In this document: positions 1 to 8,255 of the stretch, piece after piece | Layout of the letters: each line of letters opens with the position of its first letter | How positions within the stretch are numbered: position 1 is the stretch's first letter | Assembly (NCBI GenBank): GCA_015490835.1 | Contig: WFXA01000007.1 | Coordinates: 1 to 38,011, forward strand | Origin: Flavobacteriaceae bacterium | GTDB lineage: Bacteria > Bacteroidota > Bacteroidia > Flavobacteriales > Flavobacteriaceae | Direction of reading: 5' to 3' | DNA length: 38,011 nucleotides | Made by a program: the position numbers and the translations under genes | The notes under the pieces: model-generated | The model's input: only the letters and a program-made list of their open reading frames with translations | Database searches by the model: none | What the model was told of the DNA's origin: nothing

Positions 1-355
1 GAATTAATATTTTAGGGAATGTTTTTTGCTTGTTATACTTAGCAATCATGTTATCGTTATAGTTCATCTGCTTTTCAGAAATTATATCGATTCGTCGAGG
101 TTTATCAATCATAACCAAAACAAAATTACTTGCATTTTCTTCAAATTCTTTTGTATAGAAAAAATCTTCTTTAAGCATCTTACAAGGGGCACACCAGTCA
201 CTTCCAGTAAAGTACATTAGTATGGGTTTGCCTGTTTTTTTCGATATTTTTTGAGCCTTTTCAAGATTGGTCAACCAGCCTAATTTTATATTCGACGCCT
301 GCGAAAAAGAATACGTGGTGGTTACTAAGACTACTAATAAAAATATTTTTTTCAT
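1..355 (-). CDS. Thioredoxin-family secreted protein (partial, C-terminus off the left edge)
   Basis: The reverse strand reads from an ATG at 355 to the window edge, giving about 118 residues with no stop. The N-terminus is a signal peptide (MKKIFLLVVLVTTTYSFSQA), so the protein is exported. A redox motif WCAPCK follows at about residues 54-59 (Cys55, Cys58), inside the typical context 'GKPILMYFTGSDWCAPCK'. This is the thioredoxin-like fold found in flavobacterial periplasmic thiol-disulfide proteins. It probably acts as a reductase or oxidase of envelope proteins; the substrate cannot be told. It lies downstream of the OmpA gene on the same strand, but a terminator-like hairpin lies between them. 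The 3' end is cut by the window. Confidence 0.85.
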   Translation of the reverse strand, partial: MKKIFLLVVLVTTTYSFSQASNIKLGWLTNLEKAQKISKKTGKPILMYFTGSDWCAPCKMLKEDFFYTKEFEENASNFVLVMIDKPRRIDIISEKQMNYNDNMIAKYNKQKTFPKILI

Positions 356-410
356 ATGTAACATCCAATTGCTCATTACTTATTTAGCATAATTTATGCC
401 AAATTTATAA

Positions 411-443
411 TAAAAAAAAGAATTCCCAAAATTTGAGAATTCT
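411..443 (-). terminator. Rho-independent terminator after the OmpA-family gene
   Basis: On the minus strand a 7-bp stem AGAATTC/GAATTCT (419-425 with 437-443) is followed by eight T residues (411-418). It sits about 50 bases after the stop of the OmpA gene and before the thioredoxin-like gene, so the two are probably separate transcripts. Confidence 0.6.
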
Positions 444-493
444 CTTTCTTCTTACGTTGATGGTTTTAACGTAATGACTAACTAAAAAAGTTA

Positions 494-1597
494 TTAGTTA
501 TTAATTAATCTAAATTCTGTTCTACGGTTAACAGCGTGTTGTCTTTCAGTACAAGAAACACCGTCTGCACATCTGTTTTTAAGTCTGGTCTCACCATAAC
601 CGTTAGCTACTAATAAACTAGGGTTAACACCTTTGGACTCTAAATATCTAACAACAGCTTGTGCTCTTCTTTCAGATAGGTCTTGATTAGAAGCTTTAGA
701 ACCTCTAGAATCGGTATGTGAAGCTATTTCTAACTTAACACCCGGATTTTGTTGTAATACCGGCATTAATCGAGTATCTATAAGTCTTTTTGCTTCTGCA
801 GTTAATGTAGCACTACCTAAGTTCCATCTTATTGGAAGAGCTTGGTATTCAACTAATGCACATTCTACCTCTTTCCAAGTAGTTAATCCACCTTTGGTTT
901 TGAGTACTTCTTTAGTTACTGTTCTGTATTCTGCAGGGATAGTTTCTTCCGTTGTTGAAGCATCTTTATCCAGTACAGTTCTTGTTATGTTTGCATATTC
1001 TGCAGGAACTTCTTCCTCTATTACTTTAGCTGGTTCTATAACTACTCGTTTTGTATAGGTAGCTGTTTTTTCTGGTATTGGATTTCTGTTAAACGAAGCA
1101 TCATTTGCTAAACGTGTAACTGAAACAGTGGTAAACTCTGCAGGATAACCTTTATAACACCAATAGCGACAATCATCCGGATTTCCGGAAGCACAGTCGG
1201 GTGCCGGAGCGCCTAATTCCCATTGTGCGTAAGCTGGTTTAATTTCGATAGTTTCAGAATCTGATGTAAATGAAGCCGGTGTAATCGTTATCGTAGAAGC
1301 CCCTTCTTTTTTTACATAACTAATTGTTTCTGTTCCCCATTTTGCAGGCACAATGCGTAATTTTTTACTTGCTTCTTTTACCAATACTTTTTCTGTTACT
1401 GTACGGTAAGAAGCTGGTACAACACGTAATTTTTTGTAAGCAGGACGGGTCATAATTTGAACTGTCTCATTTACATACACATCTGGAGTTGTACAACGTA
1501 CATAACATTTCCCGGTAGTTGGGTTGGGTGGTAAATCTTGCGCTTGTGCAATGTTTGCAATAAATAACGCAATACCGAAAAGAATAATTTTTTTCAT
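494..1597 (-). CDS. OmpA-family outer membrane protein with repeated N-terminal segments
   Basis: 367 residues. A signal peptide (MKKIILFGIALFIANIAQAQ) is followed by a roughly 240-residue N-terminal region and a C-terminal OmpA-like peptidoglycan-binding domain (about residues 260-367). The latter shows the motif 'EIASHTDSRGSKASNQDLSERRA', typical of diaminopimelate binding (Asp and Arg of TDSRG/LSERRA), and ends 'NRRTEFRLI'. The N-terminal part contains several variants of a short unit of the form VPAxYxTVTxxVLxKxA, and a Cys-rich stretch near residues 134-147. The domain should anchor the outer membrane to peptidoglycan; the role of the repeats is unknown. A TACCTTTG element lies just upstream, and a terminator follows. 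Confidence 0.85.
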   Translation of the reverse strand: MKKIILFGIALFIANIAQAQDLPPNPTTGKCYVRCTTPDVYVNETVQIMTRPAYKKLRVVPASYRTVTEKVLVKEASKKLRIVPAKWGTETISYVKKEGASTITITPASFTSDSETIEIKPAYAQWELGAPAPDCASGNPDDCRYWCYKGYPAEFTTVSVTRLANDASFNRNPIPEKTATYTKRVVIEPAKVIEEEVPAEYANITRTVLDKDASTTEETIPAEYRTVTKEVLKTKGGLTTWKEVECALVEYQALPIRWNLGSATLTAEAKRLIDTRLMPVLQQNPGVKLEIASHTDSRGSKASNQDLSERRAQAVVRYLESKGVNPSLLVANGYGETRLKNRCADGVSCTERQHAVNRRTEFRLINN

Positions 1598-1629
1598 AAT
1601 CGTTGATGTTTTGTTTAAATTTCACTTTG

Positions 1630-1637
1630 CAAAGGTA
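1630..1637 (-). promoter_or_regulatory. Bacteroidota -7 element (TACCTTTG) for the OmpA gene
   Basis: TACCTTTG on the minus strand matches the Bacteroidota TAnnTTTG -7 consensus and lies 33 bases upstream of the OmpA start. No convincing TTTG -33 element is seen at the right spacing. Confidence 0.5.
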
Positions 1638-1820
1638 CTAACATACAAAATTTATTTTAATAAAGTATTAACTATTAAAAATATTTTTCGTTAACCAGTA
1701 TCAAAACATCGATTAAGTGTATTGTTTTGTTAGTTCCATACTTTTTACGTTGTTTTTATATGTTATTTTTTTTTATGATATTTATACTCTGAAATAATGT
1801 ATAATTTTAAACTCAAAAAT

Positions 1821-2144
1821 ATGTTCGAATTAAAACAAAAAGACGATAAGTACCACTTTGTACTTAAAGCAAAAAACGGTCAAGTAATTTTATCCAGTCA
1901 GATGTACGCAAGTAAGAGTGGCGCACTTAACGGGATTGAATCAGTAAAGAAAAATTGCGGTGATGATAATTGCTGGGAACGCAAAGTTGCTAAAAATGGT
2001 AAACATTACTTTAATTTAAAGTCTACAAATGGACAAATCATTGGTTCAAGCCAAATGTATGCTGGAGAGTCCGGAATGGAAAATGGCATAAAATCTATTA
2101 AAGAAAATGCTCCGGGAGCAGCTGTTAAAGAAATAGAAGCTTAA
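1821..2144 (+). CDS. YegP-family (DUF1508) protein, two tandem repeats
   Basis: 107 residues from the ATG at 1821. The protein is two copies of the YegP fold: 'YHFVLKAKNGQVILSSQMYASKSGALNGIESVKKN' and 'HYFNLKSTNGQIIGSSQMYAGESGMENGIKSIKEN', about 50 residues apart. The family is widespread and small; its biochemical role is not established. An in-frame ATG at 1797 would add eight residues (MYNFKLKN), but family members usually begin MF.(I/L)K, as the 1821 start does, and the A-rich AAACTCAAAAAT before 1821 fits flavobacterial start contexts. A strong terminator follows at once, so this is a single-gene transcript or the last gene of one. Confidence 0.85.
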   Translation: MFELKQKDDKYHFVLKAKNGQVILSSQMYASKSGALNGIESVKKNCGDDNCWERKVAKNGKHYFNLKSTNGQIIGSSQMYAGESGMENGIKSIKENAPGAAVKEIEA

Positions 2145-2167
2145 TTAACCATTGGTTAAAAATGTAA

Positions 2168-2193
2168 AAGGTCGCCAGTTGGGCGACCTTTTG
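2168..2193 (+). terminator. Rho-independent terminator after the YegP-family gene
   Basis: AAGGTCGCC (2168-2176) pairs perfectly with GGCGACCTT (2182-2190) around a five-base loop, with T residues after it. A-rich sequence on the left side means it may also serve the converging threonine aldolase gene. Confidence 0.85.
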
Positions 2194-2195
2194 TG

Positions 2196-3221
2196 TTATA
2201 ATTCAACAGAATTTATTATTTCTAAAAATCTTTTGTGCATTTCGGGTGAATAATCCAGATGAGTTACCAATCGCAATTTACCTTGTCCCATACTGCTTAT
2301 TTTTACACCTAAATCGTTCATTTTACTCAAAAATAACTCTTGCGATAAGCCTTCTTTTAAATAAAAAATAATAATATTGGTTTCTACCGGTTCTACCCTA
2401 CTTACATACATTTGGCTTATTAAAGTTTCTTCTATTTCTTTTGCTTTTTGATGATCCTCTTGCAGGCGTTCAACATTTTTTGTTATTCCGTATAAACCGG
2501 CTGCTGCCATAAATCCAATTTGTCGCATAGCACCTCCAAAAACCTTTCTTATTCTCCTTGCTTTTTTCATTACTTCAGTATTTCCCATTAACACCGTACC
2601 TATGGGAGCGCCCAGTCCTTTACTTAAACAAATCGATATGGAGTCAAACACTTCGCCATATTGTTTTGGTGTATGTCCCTTTGCTACAATAGCATTCATT
2701 AATCTGGCACCATCTAAATGAAAACCTAACTTATGTTTATTACAAACTTCTCTAATTTTAAGTATTTCATTAAAATCATAACAGGCTCCTCCTCCTTTAT
2801 TGGTGGTGTTTTCTAAACAAACCAAAGAAGTTAGCGGACTGTGATAAAAGTCGGGTGGATTGATACTTTCTTCAACTTGTTCTGCAGTTATCATGCCTCT
2901 ATTACCCTGAATGAGTTTGCACGAAACACCACTGTTAAAGGAAGCTCCACCGGCTTCAAAATTATACACATGTGCCCAAATATCGCATATTAATTCATCT
3001 CCCGGCTGGGTATGTAATTTAATTGCAGCTTGGTTAGCCATACTTCCGGTAGGGAAATAAACCGCAGTATCCATCCCAAATAATTCTTCCATATAATGCT
3101 CAAGCTTAGTGACAGTTGAATCTTCTCCAAAAACATCATCACCCACTTTGGCATTTAAGATAGCTTCCAACATTTTAGGTGTTGGTTTTGTAACGGTATC
3201 GCTTCGTAAATCTATAATCAT
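2196..3221 (-). CDS. ltaE: Low-specificity L-threonine aldolase
   Basis: 341 residues, the usual length. This PLP-dependent enzyme cleaves L-threonine or allo-threonine to glycine and acetaldehyde in the cytoplasm. The N-terminal signature MIIDLRSDTVTKPT and 'GDDVFGEDSTV' are those of the beta-eliminating lyase/threonine aldolase family. The PLP lysine is in 'CLSKGLGAPIG' (about Lys201), the PLP-binding aspartate in 'FHLDGARLMNA' (about Asp170), and the ring-stacking His in 'WAHVYNFEAGG' (about His84). It is convergent with the upstream-listed YegP gene and stands alone on its strand, with 185 bases to the divergent prfB gene. Confidence 0.93.
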   Translation of the reverse strand: MIIDLRSDTVTKPTPKMLEAILNAKVGDDVFGEDSTVTKLEHYMEELFGMDTAVYFPTGSMANQAAIKLHTQPGDELICDIWAHVYNFEAGGASFNSGVSCKLIQGNRGMITAEQVEESINPPDFYHSPLTSLVCLENTTNKGGGACYDFNEILKIREVCNKHKLGFHLDGARLMNAIVAKGHTPKQYGEVFDSISICLSKGLGAPIGTVLMGNTEVMKKARRIRKVFGGAMRQIGFMAAAGLYGITKNVERLQEDHQKAKEIEETLISQMYVSRVEPVETNIIIFYLKEGLSQELFLSKMNDLGVKISSMGQGKLRLVTHLDYSPEMHKRFLEIINSVEL

Positions 3222-3378
3222 TTTTGAATATTTTTTAATTATTTAAAAGCAATTGTGCCTAAACCAAAAACACACTCAATAAACATATAGTTAATGCAAG
3301 ATTTTAACTCATATCAAAATATTTTCCCGAAATGTATAAATTTACTTGCAAATAATTTTAAGATACACTGTTAAATTC

Positions 3379-3386
3379 TATTTTTG
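3379..3386 (+). promoter_or_regulatory. Possible -7 element (TATTTTTG) of prfB
   Basis: TATTTTTG matches TAnnTTTG and lies 20 bases before the prfB ATG at 3407. No good -33 match is seen. The rest of the 3222-3406 gap shows no other recognisable site. Confidence 0.4.
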
Positions 3387-3406
3387 CTTCAAATAAAAAA
3401 TGACTT

Positions 3407-4514
3407 ATGATAACGATTGACCAAGTAAATAATCTTAAAAAACGCCTGGATGCGTTAAGGAGGTATCTTTGACATTGCCGAAAAGAAAATAGAAATAAGT
3501 AACGACGAAGAAAAAACTTTTGACCCTAATTTTTGGAACAACCCCAGAGAAGCGAAAGCGTTTATGAAAATGCTTCGGAATAAAAAAAGTTGGGTAATAG
3601 ATTTTGAAAAAGCCGAAACTTATTATGAAGAAGTAGAAATTTACTTTGAATACCTAAAAGAAGGGGAAGGAACGCCCGAGCAACTTGAAAAAGCATATCA
3701 TAACGCATTAGAACAAATTGAAGCATTAGAGTTTAGAAATATGCTTAGCGAGGAAGGAGATTCAATGAGTGCCGTATTGCAAATTACTGCGGGTGCAGGT
3801 GGTACCGAAAGTTGCGATTGGGCACAAATGCTTATGCGAATGTACTTAATGTGGGCAGAAAAAAGAGGATTTAAAGTAAAAGAATTAAATTATCAAGAGG
3901 GCGATGTAGCAGGTGTAAAAACCGTTACGCTTGAAATAGACGGCGAATATGCATTTGGTTGGTTAAAAAGTGAAAACGGTGTACACCGGTTGGTGCGTAT
4001 TTCTCCTTTTGACAGCAATGCCAAGCGACATACCAGTTTTGCGTCGGTGTATGTGTATCCGCTTGCAGATGATGGTATTGAAATTGAAATAAATCCGGCG
4101 GATATTTCTTGGGATTTTGCCCGCAGTAGCGGTGCCGGCGGACAAAACGTTAATAAAGTAGAAACCAAAGCCATACTTACCCACCGTCCTACCGGAATTG
4201 TTATTCATAACTCAGAGACCAGGTCGCAACTTGAAAACAGAGAAAAAGCCATGCAAATGCTTAAATCGCAATTGTATGAAATTGAACTAAGAAAAAGACA
4301 AGCTCACCGAGCCGAAATAGAATCAAGCAAAATGGCGATTGAATGGGGTTCTCAGATTAGAAACTACATACTTCACCCATATAAGTTAGTTAAAGACCTA
4401 CGCACAGGCTACGAAACCGGAAACACCGAAGCTGTTTTAAACGGAGAAATTGACGAATTTTTAAAAGCCTACTTAATGATGACCGGACAAAAAGAAAACG
4501 AAAATGAGTTATAA
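3407..4514 (+). CDS. prfB: Peptide chain release factor 2, expressed through a programmed +1 frameshift
   Basis: RF2 reads UGA and UAA stop codons and releases the finished peptide. A first frame opens at ATG 3407 (MITIDQVNNLKKRLDALRRYL) and stops at UGA 3470-3472. Skipping U3470 continues with GAC at 3471 (DIAEKKIEISND...) to the stop at 4512-4514, giving about 368 residues, close to E. coli RF2. The shift site CTT-TGA-C is preceded by AAGGAGG at 3457-3463 with three bases between, exactly the classical RF2 layout. The joined protein has the SPF anticodon-like motif (about 199-201) and GGQ (about 244-246, SSGAGGQNVNK). A plain ORF call would start wrongly at 3564. A seven-codon ORF from ATG 3400 overlaps the start in another frame. 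Confidence 0.95.
3457..3473 (+). promoter_or_regulatory. RF2 programmed +1 frameshift signal
   Basis: An internal Shine-Dalgarno AAGGAGG (3457-3463), three spacer bases TAT, the slippery CTT and the stop TGA followed by C (3467-3473). Low RF2 makes the ribosome pause at UGA and slip forward one base, which restores RF2: known autoregulation. Seen directly: the element and the two joining frames. Confidence 0.93.
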
Positions 4515-4539
4515 TTTTAAAAAATAATTTAAAAAAAAC

Positions 4540-4570
4540 TCCTGTGCAATTACCGAAGTAACACACAGGA
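4540..4570. terminator. Hairpin between convergent prfB and the M16 peptidase gene
   Basis: TCCTGTG (4540-4546) pairs with CACAGGA (4564-4570); an inner stem TTAC/GTAA closes a CGAA tetraloop. A run of A residues precedes it, so on the minus strand a U tract follows, which suits termination of the M16 transcript; for prfB the U tract is absent. Confidence 0.55.
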
Positions 4571-4655
4571 TAATTACAGTAAGAAAAAATGTTTTATTTA
4601 TGGTTTATTGATAGTAATCAAAATCCCATTTTATGATTTTAGAAAAACCGTTTAT

Positions 4656-7373
4656 TTATTCTTTATTAAAATCTCCTGCATTAACAACTGTCCATTCTTT
4701 AAAAGGTTTTAAATATTTTTTAATTGCTTTATTAACATCATCTACCGTAAGTTTTTTGATATTTTTCTCTAGGTTTTTCTGAAAATCCATAGTTCGGTGA
4801 TAATATAAATTATTGTTGATTAAAGTAGATAGTTCTCCATCTTTTGCTCTCGAAACAGCTTGTCCTTGTACCCAACCGTTTATAGCATTATCCAATTCTT
4901 CTTGTGTTATTCCGTCTTTAATTAGACTATCTATTTCTTCTTTAAGTCCCAATTGTACTTTATCATAATTAGCAGGCGCATAAATGGCATACACGAAGAA
5001 AGAAGAAGTTTTATCTTCTTTATCTCCATCTACGCTAAAATTAGCACCTACACCGTAGCTAACACCATCTTTTTGGCGTAACCTGTCTGCCAGTCTGGAA
5101 TTTAAAAAACCGCCTCCTAAAATAGATGAAGCAATTCGTATAGCCGGATAATCAGGATCGGTATCACACATTTTAACGGCTAATGTTCCAAAAGTAGTCG
5201 CATTTTTCTTATCTGGAGTTATAATATCCTCATTTACCGGTTTGTTGGGAGTATAAGGATCTTTTATTTCCTTGTATGGATGTTTGCTTTTAAAATTAGA
5301 AAATTCTTTTTCAATAAATTGTTTAACTTCATCTTTATTAAAAGTACCAATTCCAATTAATGTACTTCGTCCTAAGCCATAAAATTCGTTATAGAATTTT
5401 GAAATATCTTTTACGGTCACATTTTTTATCGCATCAACTTCCTCATCAATTGTCATATTGTATAAAGGGTGTCCTTTGGGATAATGGTTATTAATAATTC
5501 TAAGCCGTTTAGATGCTAAAAACTGCGGATTGGCTTTATTTTGTTCTATTCTTGCTAATCGCTGGGTTTTGAGTTTTTCCAATTCGGCTTCGTCAAATTT
5601 GGGTTGTTTAATCATCTCTGCCATTAATTGAAGCGTGGGCATTAAATTTTCACGAGTAGAATTTACCGTTACATATATGTTTCCGGCTTTGGCATAAAAG
5701 AAGATAGAAGATTTTAATTTACTTAATTCGTCTTCAATTTGTTGCCTGGTTTTAGATTTTGTTCCTTTATTAAGCATAGATGCTGTAAATGAAGGAATAA
5801 GTCCTTTTCCGGTTAGCGATTTTACATCGCCATTTCTTAAATTAAAACTCAATGAAACGGTTTCTCCTCTATTGGTTTTTTCAATCATTCCGTATTCAAC
5901 TCCATTTTTAAGTGTACCTTGATCTAATCTTTTGGTAATATTGTCATAGCTTACATCAAAGGCTTCACCGGCATCAAACCCTTTTTTTCCTTTGTAGTTT
6001 GTAACTAATTTTTCAAAATTTTCGGTGCGATCTATTTTTACTCGTTGCGGTTCTTTAGTAGGAATAAAACGTCCAATCGTTCTATTTGTTGGAATGAGAT
6101 ATTTTTTTGCTGCCTTATTTACCTGTTCAAGAGTTATGTTTTTAATTCTATCCCTATGAATAAAGGCTAATCGCCAGTCTCCTGCACCAATAAATTCACT
6201 CATATAAGTTCCTAAAAAAGCGGAGTTTCGACTCATTTGGTCTATTTGTTTTAAAATTGTAGCTTTAGCTCTATCCAGTTCTTCTTGTGTAATGGGTTTA
6301 ATGTTATCCAGAGTATTTTTTAAGATGATTTCTACTTCCTCTGAATTTTTATCACTTGGAACATCAATATTTATATACATAAACCCCGGTTCTTTAGTAA
6401 AAGGTGCAAAAGCCCAAAGTGAGGAAGCCTTTTGGGTATCTATTAATTCTTTGTACAATCTTCCTGAAGGGGTATCGGTAAGTATTTCTTTTACGACAAT
6501 CATTGCAGCATAATCTATGTGCGAACCTGCGGGAATATGGTACAAAGCCGAAACAATTTGTAAATCTCCGGTTCGGTTTACGGTTACTCTTTTTTCTCCA
6601 TCTTGGGGAGGCTCTTCTGTGTAAGATTGAAGAAGAGGTGTTTCCGGATTTTTGAGATTTCCGAATTTTTCTTCAATTAATTTTAATACTTCCTCTTTAT
6701 TAAATTTTCCGGTCACCATTAAAACGGCATTATCGGGACGGTAGAATTTTTTATAAAAGGCTTTTAAATTTTCAATAGGAACGCGCTCAATGTCCGACCG
6801 GTTTCCAATGGTTGAATTTCCATAGTTATGCCACATATAGGCTGCGTCGATAACTTTTTGCATCAATACTCCGGTTGGATTGTTTTCACCACTTTCAAAT
6901 TCATTTCTCACAACGCTAAATTCACTATCTAAATCTTCTTTCGCTATAAAAGAGTTTAACATTCTATCGGCTTCTAAATCTAAAGCCCATTCAAGATTTT
7001 CGCTAGTAGCGTTAAATGTTTCAAAATAATTAGTTCGATCGTAATAAGTAGTACCATTGGGTCTGGCACCTCGTGAGGAGAGTTCTTTCGGAATATCCTT
7101 ATGTTTGGGTGTGCCTTTAAAAACCATGTGTTCTAATAGATGAGCCATTCCTTTTTCACCATATCCTTCATGTCTTGATCCTACCAAATAAGTGATGTTT
7201 ACGGTAATTGTTTGTGCAGAATTATCAGGGAAAAGTAAAACTTTAAGACCATTAGGCAGTTGATATTCGGTAATGCCTTCTACTTGTGCGGTTTGCTTTA
7301 GTTGTGCCAAAGCATTGGATACTAAAAACACAAAAAGCAATAGTATTAATTTTGAGATAAATTGTTTTTTCAT
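4656..7373 (-). CDS. M16-family zinc peptidase (pitrilysin-like), secreted
   Basis: 905 residues with a signal peptide (MKKQFISKLILLLFVFLVSNALAQ), so periplasmic or outer-membrane associated. The first M16 unit has the inverted zinc motif HLLEH (His78, Glu81, His82) and a third ligand Glu158, exactly 76 residues after His82. The second half (from about residue 480) is a second M16 unit without HxxEH, the usual active/inactive pairing that forms a clam-shell chamber for unfolded peptides. Its start lies 69 bases after the end of the metzincin-like lipoprotein gene on the same strand, so they may be co-transcribed. It ends near prfB, convergently. Substrate unknown; degradation of small peptides in the envelope is the family role. 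Confidence 0.92.
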   Translation of the reverse strand: MKKQFISKLILLLFVFLVSNALAQLKQTAQVEGITEYQLPNGLKVLLFPDNSAQTITVNITYLVGSRHEGYGEKGMAHLLEHMVFKGTPKHKDIPKELSSRGARPNGTTYYDRTNYFETFNATSENLEWALDLEADRMLNSFIAKEDLDSEFSVVRNEFESGENNPTGVLMQKVIDAAYMWHNYGNSTIGNRSDIERVPIENLKAFYKKFYRPDNAVLMVTGKFNKEEVLKLIEEKFGNLKNPETPLLQSYTEEPPQDGEKRVTVNRTGDLQIVSALYHIPAGSHIDYAAMIVVKEILTDTPSGRLYKELIDTQKASSLWAFAPFTKEPGFMYINIDVPSDKNSEEVEIILKNTLDNIKPITQEELDRAKATILKQIDQMSRNSAFLGTYMSEFIGAGDWRLAFIHRDRIKNITLEQVNKAAKKYLIPTNRTIGRFIPTKEPQRVKIDRTENFEKLVTNYKGKKGFDAGEAFDVSYDNITKRLDQGTLKNGVEYGMIEKTNRGETVSLSFNLRNGDVKSLTGKGLIPSFTASMLNKGTKSKTRQQIEDELSKLKSSIFFYAKAGNIYVTVNSTRENLMPTLQLMAEMIKQPKFDEAELEKLKTQRLARIEQNKANPQFLASKRLRIINNHYPKGHPLYNMTIDEEVDAIKNVTVKDISKFYNEFYGLGRSTLIGIGTFNKDEVKQFIEKEFSNFKSKHPYKEIKDPYTPNKPVNEDIITPDKKNATTFGTLAVKMCDTDPDYPAIRIASSILGGGFLNSRLADRLRQKDGVSYGVGANFSVDGDKEDKTSSFFVYAIYAPANYDKVQLGLKEEIDSLIKDGITQEELDNAINGWVQGQAVSRAKDGELSTLINNNLYYHRTMDFQKNLEKNIKKLTVDDVNKAIKKYLKPFKEWTVVNAGDFNKE

Positions 7374-7442
7374 TATTAGAGGTTTTACTGGATTTATAAT
7401 AATTGTTTGTTAAAATAGTTATTTTGTTACTTTCATCTTTAA

Positions 7443-8213
7443 TTACTTTCCTCCTTTTGCTTGTAAATCTTCAATACACAACGGGTCTAACTGCGGGAGT
7501 ACACTTCTCCCTTTTAGTATTTGAGCACTTCTGCTATTGCTTTCATAATACATTAAACAACCTTCAACTTTGCAGTGCTTGTCATGCGATATGTCTTCAT
7601 GATATTGATGAATATCATCATCCTGAATATTTACGAGTCCAAAAATATGAGCAAATTCGTGATTTAGCGTGGTTGCCTCCAGAGTAGAAAGAATGATGCC
7701 TTGTGATGCACTAACTTCAACAAGGGTCTTTTGATAAATTACTATTGAAGTATTTCTGTAGGCAGACCCCAAAGTTTTTAATGTGTTTGTGTCGGAACTG
7801 CTATTTCCGTTCGAGAAAAAAACATAAACGGCAATATTGTCATCAACGGTAAACTCTGATCGGTTTTGATTTTCAATCTCTTTTATTTCAGCAAGTGTAA
7901 AGGGATATCCTGAAATATCGGGTATGGTTCTTTCTATATACGTTATTCCCTCCGGTTTATTAACACGTTCATTTAAAAAATTTTTAAAAGCATCTATACT
8001 CTCCTGAAGCGGTCTGTATGATTGTGTATATACCAACTCAACAGTCATACTTTTATAGATGTCGTCAGATAATAAATCTTCGGCAGAAACGCCCAGTGCC
8101 TTCAAGTTTTCAGCTTTACTATCATCAATTACACTTTCGGTATCTTTTTTGCAAGAAGTAAAAATGAAACCAAATAAAATGAAAAATAAAAATATTGTAT
8201 TGTTAATTCGCAT
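7443..8213 (-). CDS. Metzincin-like zinc metalloprotease lipoprotein
   Basis: 256 residues. The N-terminus MRINNTIFLFFILFGFIFTSC ends in a lipobox (Cys21), so it should be a lipoprotein. A zinc-protease helix HEFAHIFGLVN lies at 185-195 (His185, Glu186, His189). The third metzincin ligand is not directly after the Gly; instead, about 20 acidic/His-rich residues follow, then HCKVEGCLMYYE (His213, Cys214, Cys219, Met221). This HC-x4-C-x-M block resembles the archaemetzincin signature and could supply the third ligand and Met-turn. Related proteins occur in flavobacteria under names such as 'membrane metalloprotease'. Substrate unknown. Followed by the M16 peptidase gene; divergent from the DUF2059 gene. 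Confidence 0.82.
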   Translation of the reverse strand: MRINNTIFLFFILFGFIFTSCKKDTESVIDDSKAENLKALGVSAEDLLSDDIYKSMTVELVYTQSYRPLQESIDAFKNFLNERVNKPEGITYIERTIPDISGYPFTLAEIKEIENQNRSEFTVDDNIAVYVFFSNGNSSSDTNTLKTLGSAYRNTSIVIYQKTLVEVSASQGIILSTLEATTLNHEFAHIFGLVNIQDDDIHQYHEDISHDKHCKVEGCLMYYESNSRSAQILKGRSVLPQLDPLCIEDLQAKGGK

Positions 8214-8226
8214 TATAGTATCTTTG
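8195..8226 (+). promoter_or_regulatory. Promoter of the DUF2059 gene
   Basis: TATCTTTG at 8219-8226 matches the TAnnTTTG -7 element, with TTG at 8195-8197 (21-base spacer) or 8200-8202 (16) as -33 candidates. It overlaps the start of the divergent metalloprotease gene. Confidence 0.55.
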
Positions 8227-8255
8227 TTCTACAAACTTAATTTAAAATTTTTGAA

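Noticed and set aside
3893-4208. Minus-strand ORFs overlapping prfB
   Set aside because: Opposite-strand shadows inside a conserved gene, without recognisable domains.
3564-4514. prfB as a 316-residue gene starting at ATG 3564
   Set aside because: The RF2 frameshift site and 5' frame at 3407 join in the right place; the short reading misses the N-terminal domain.
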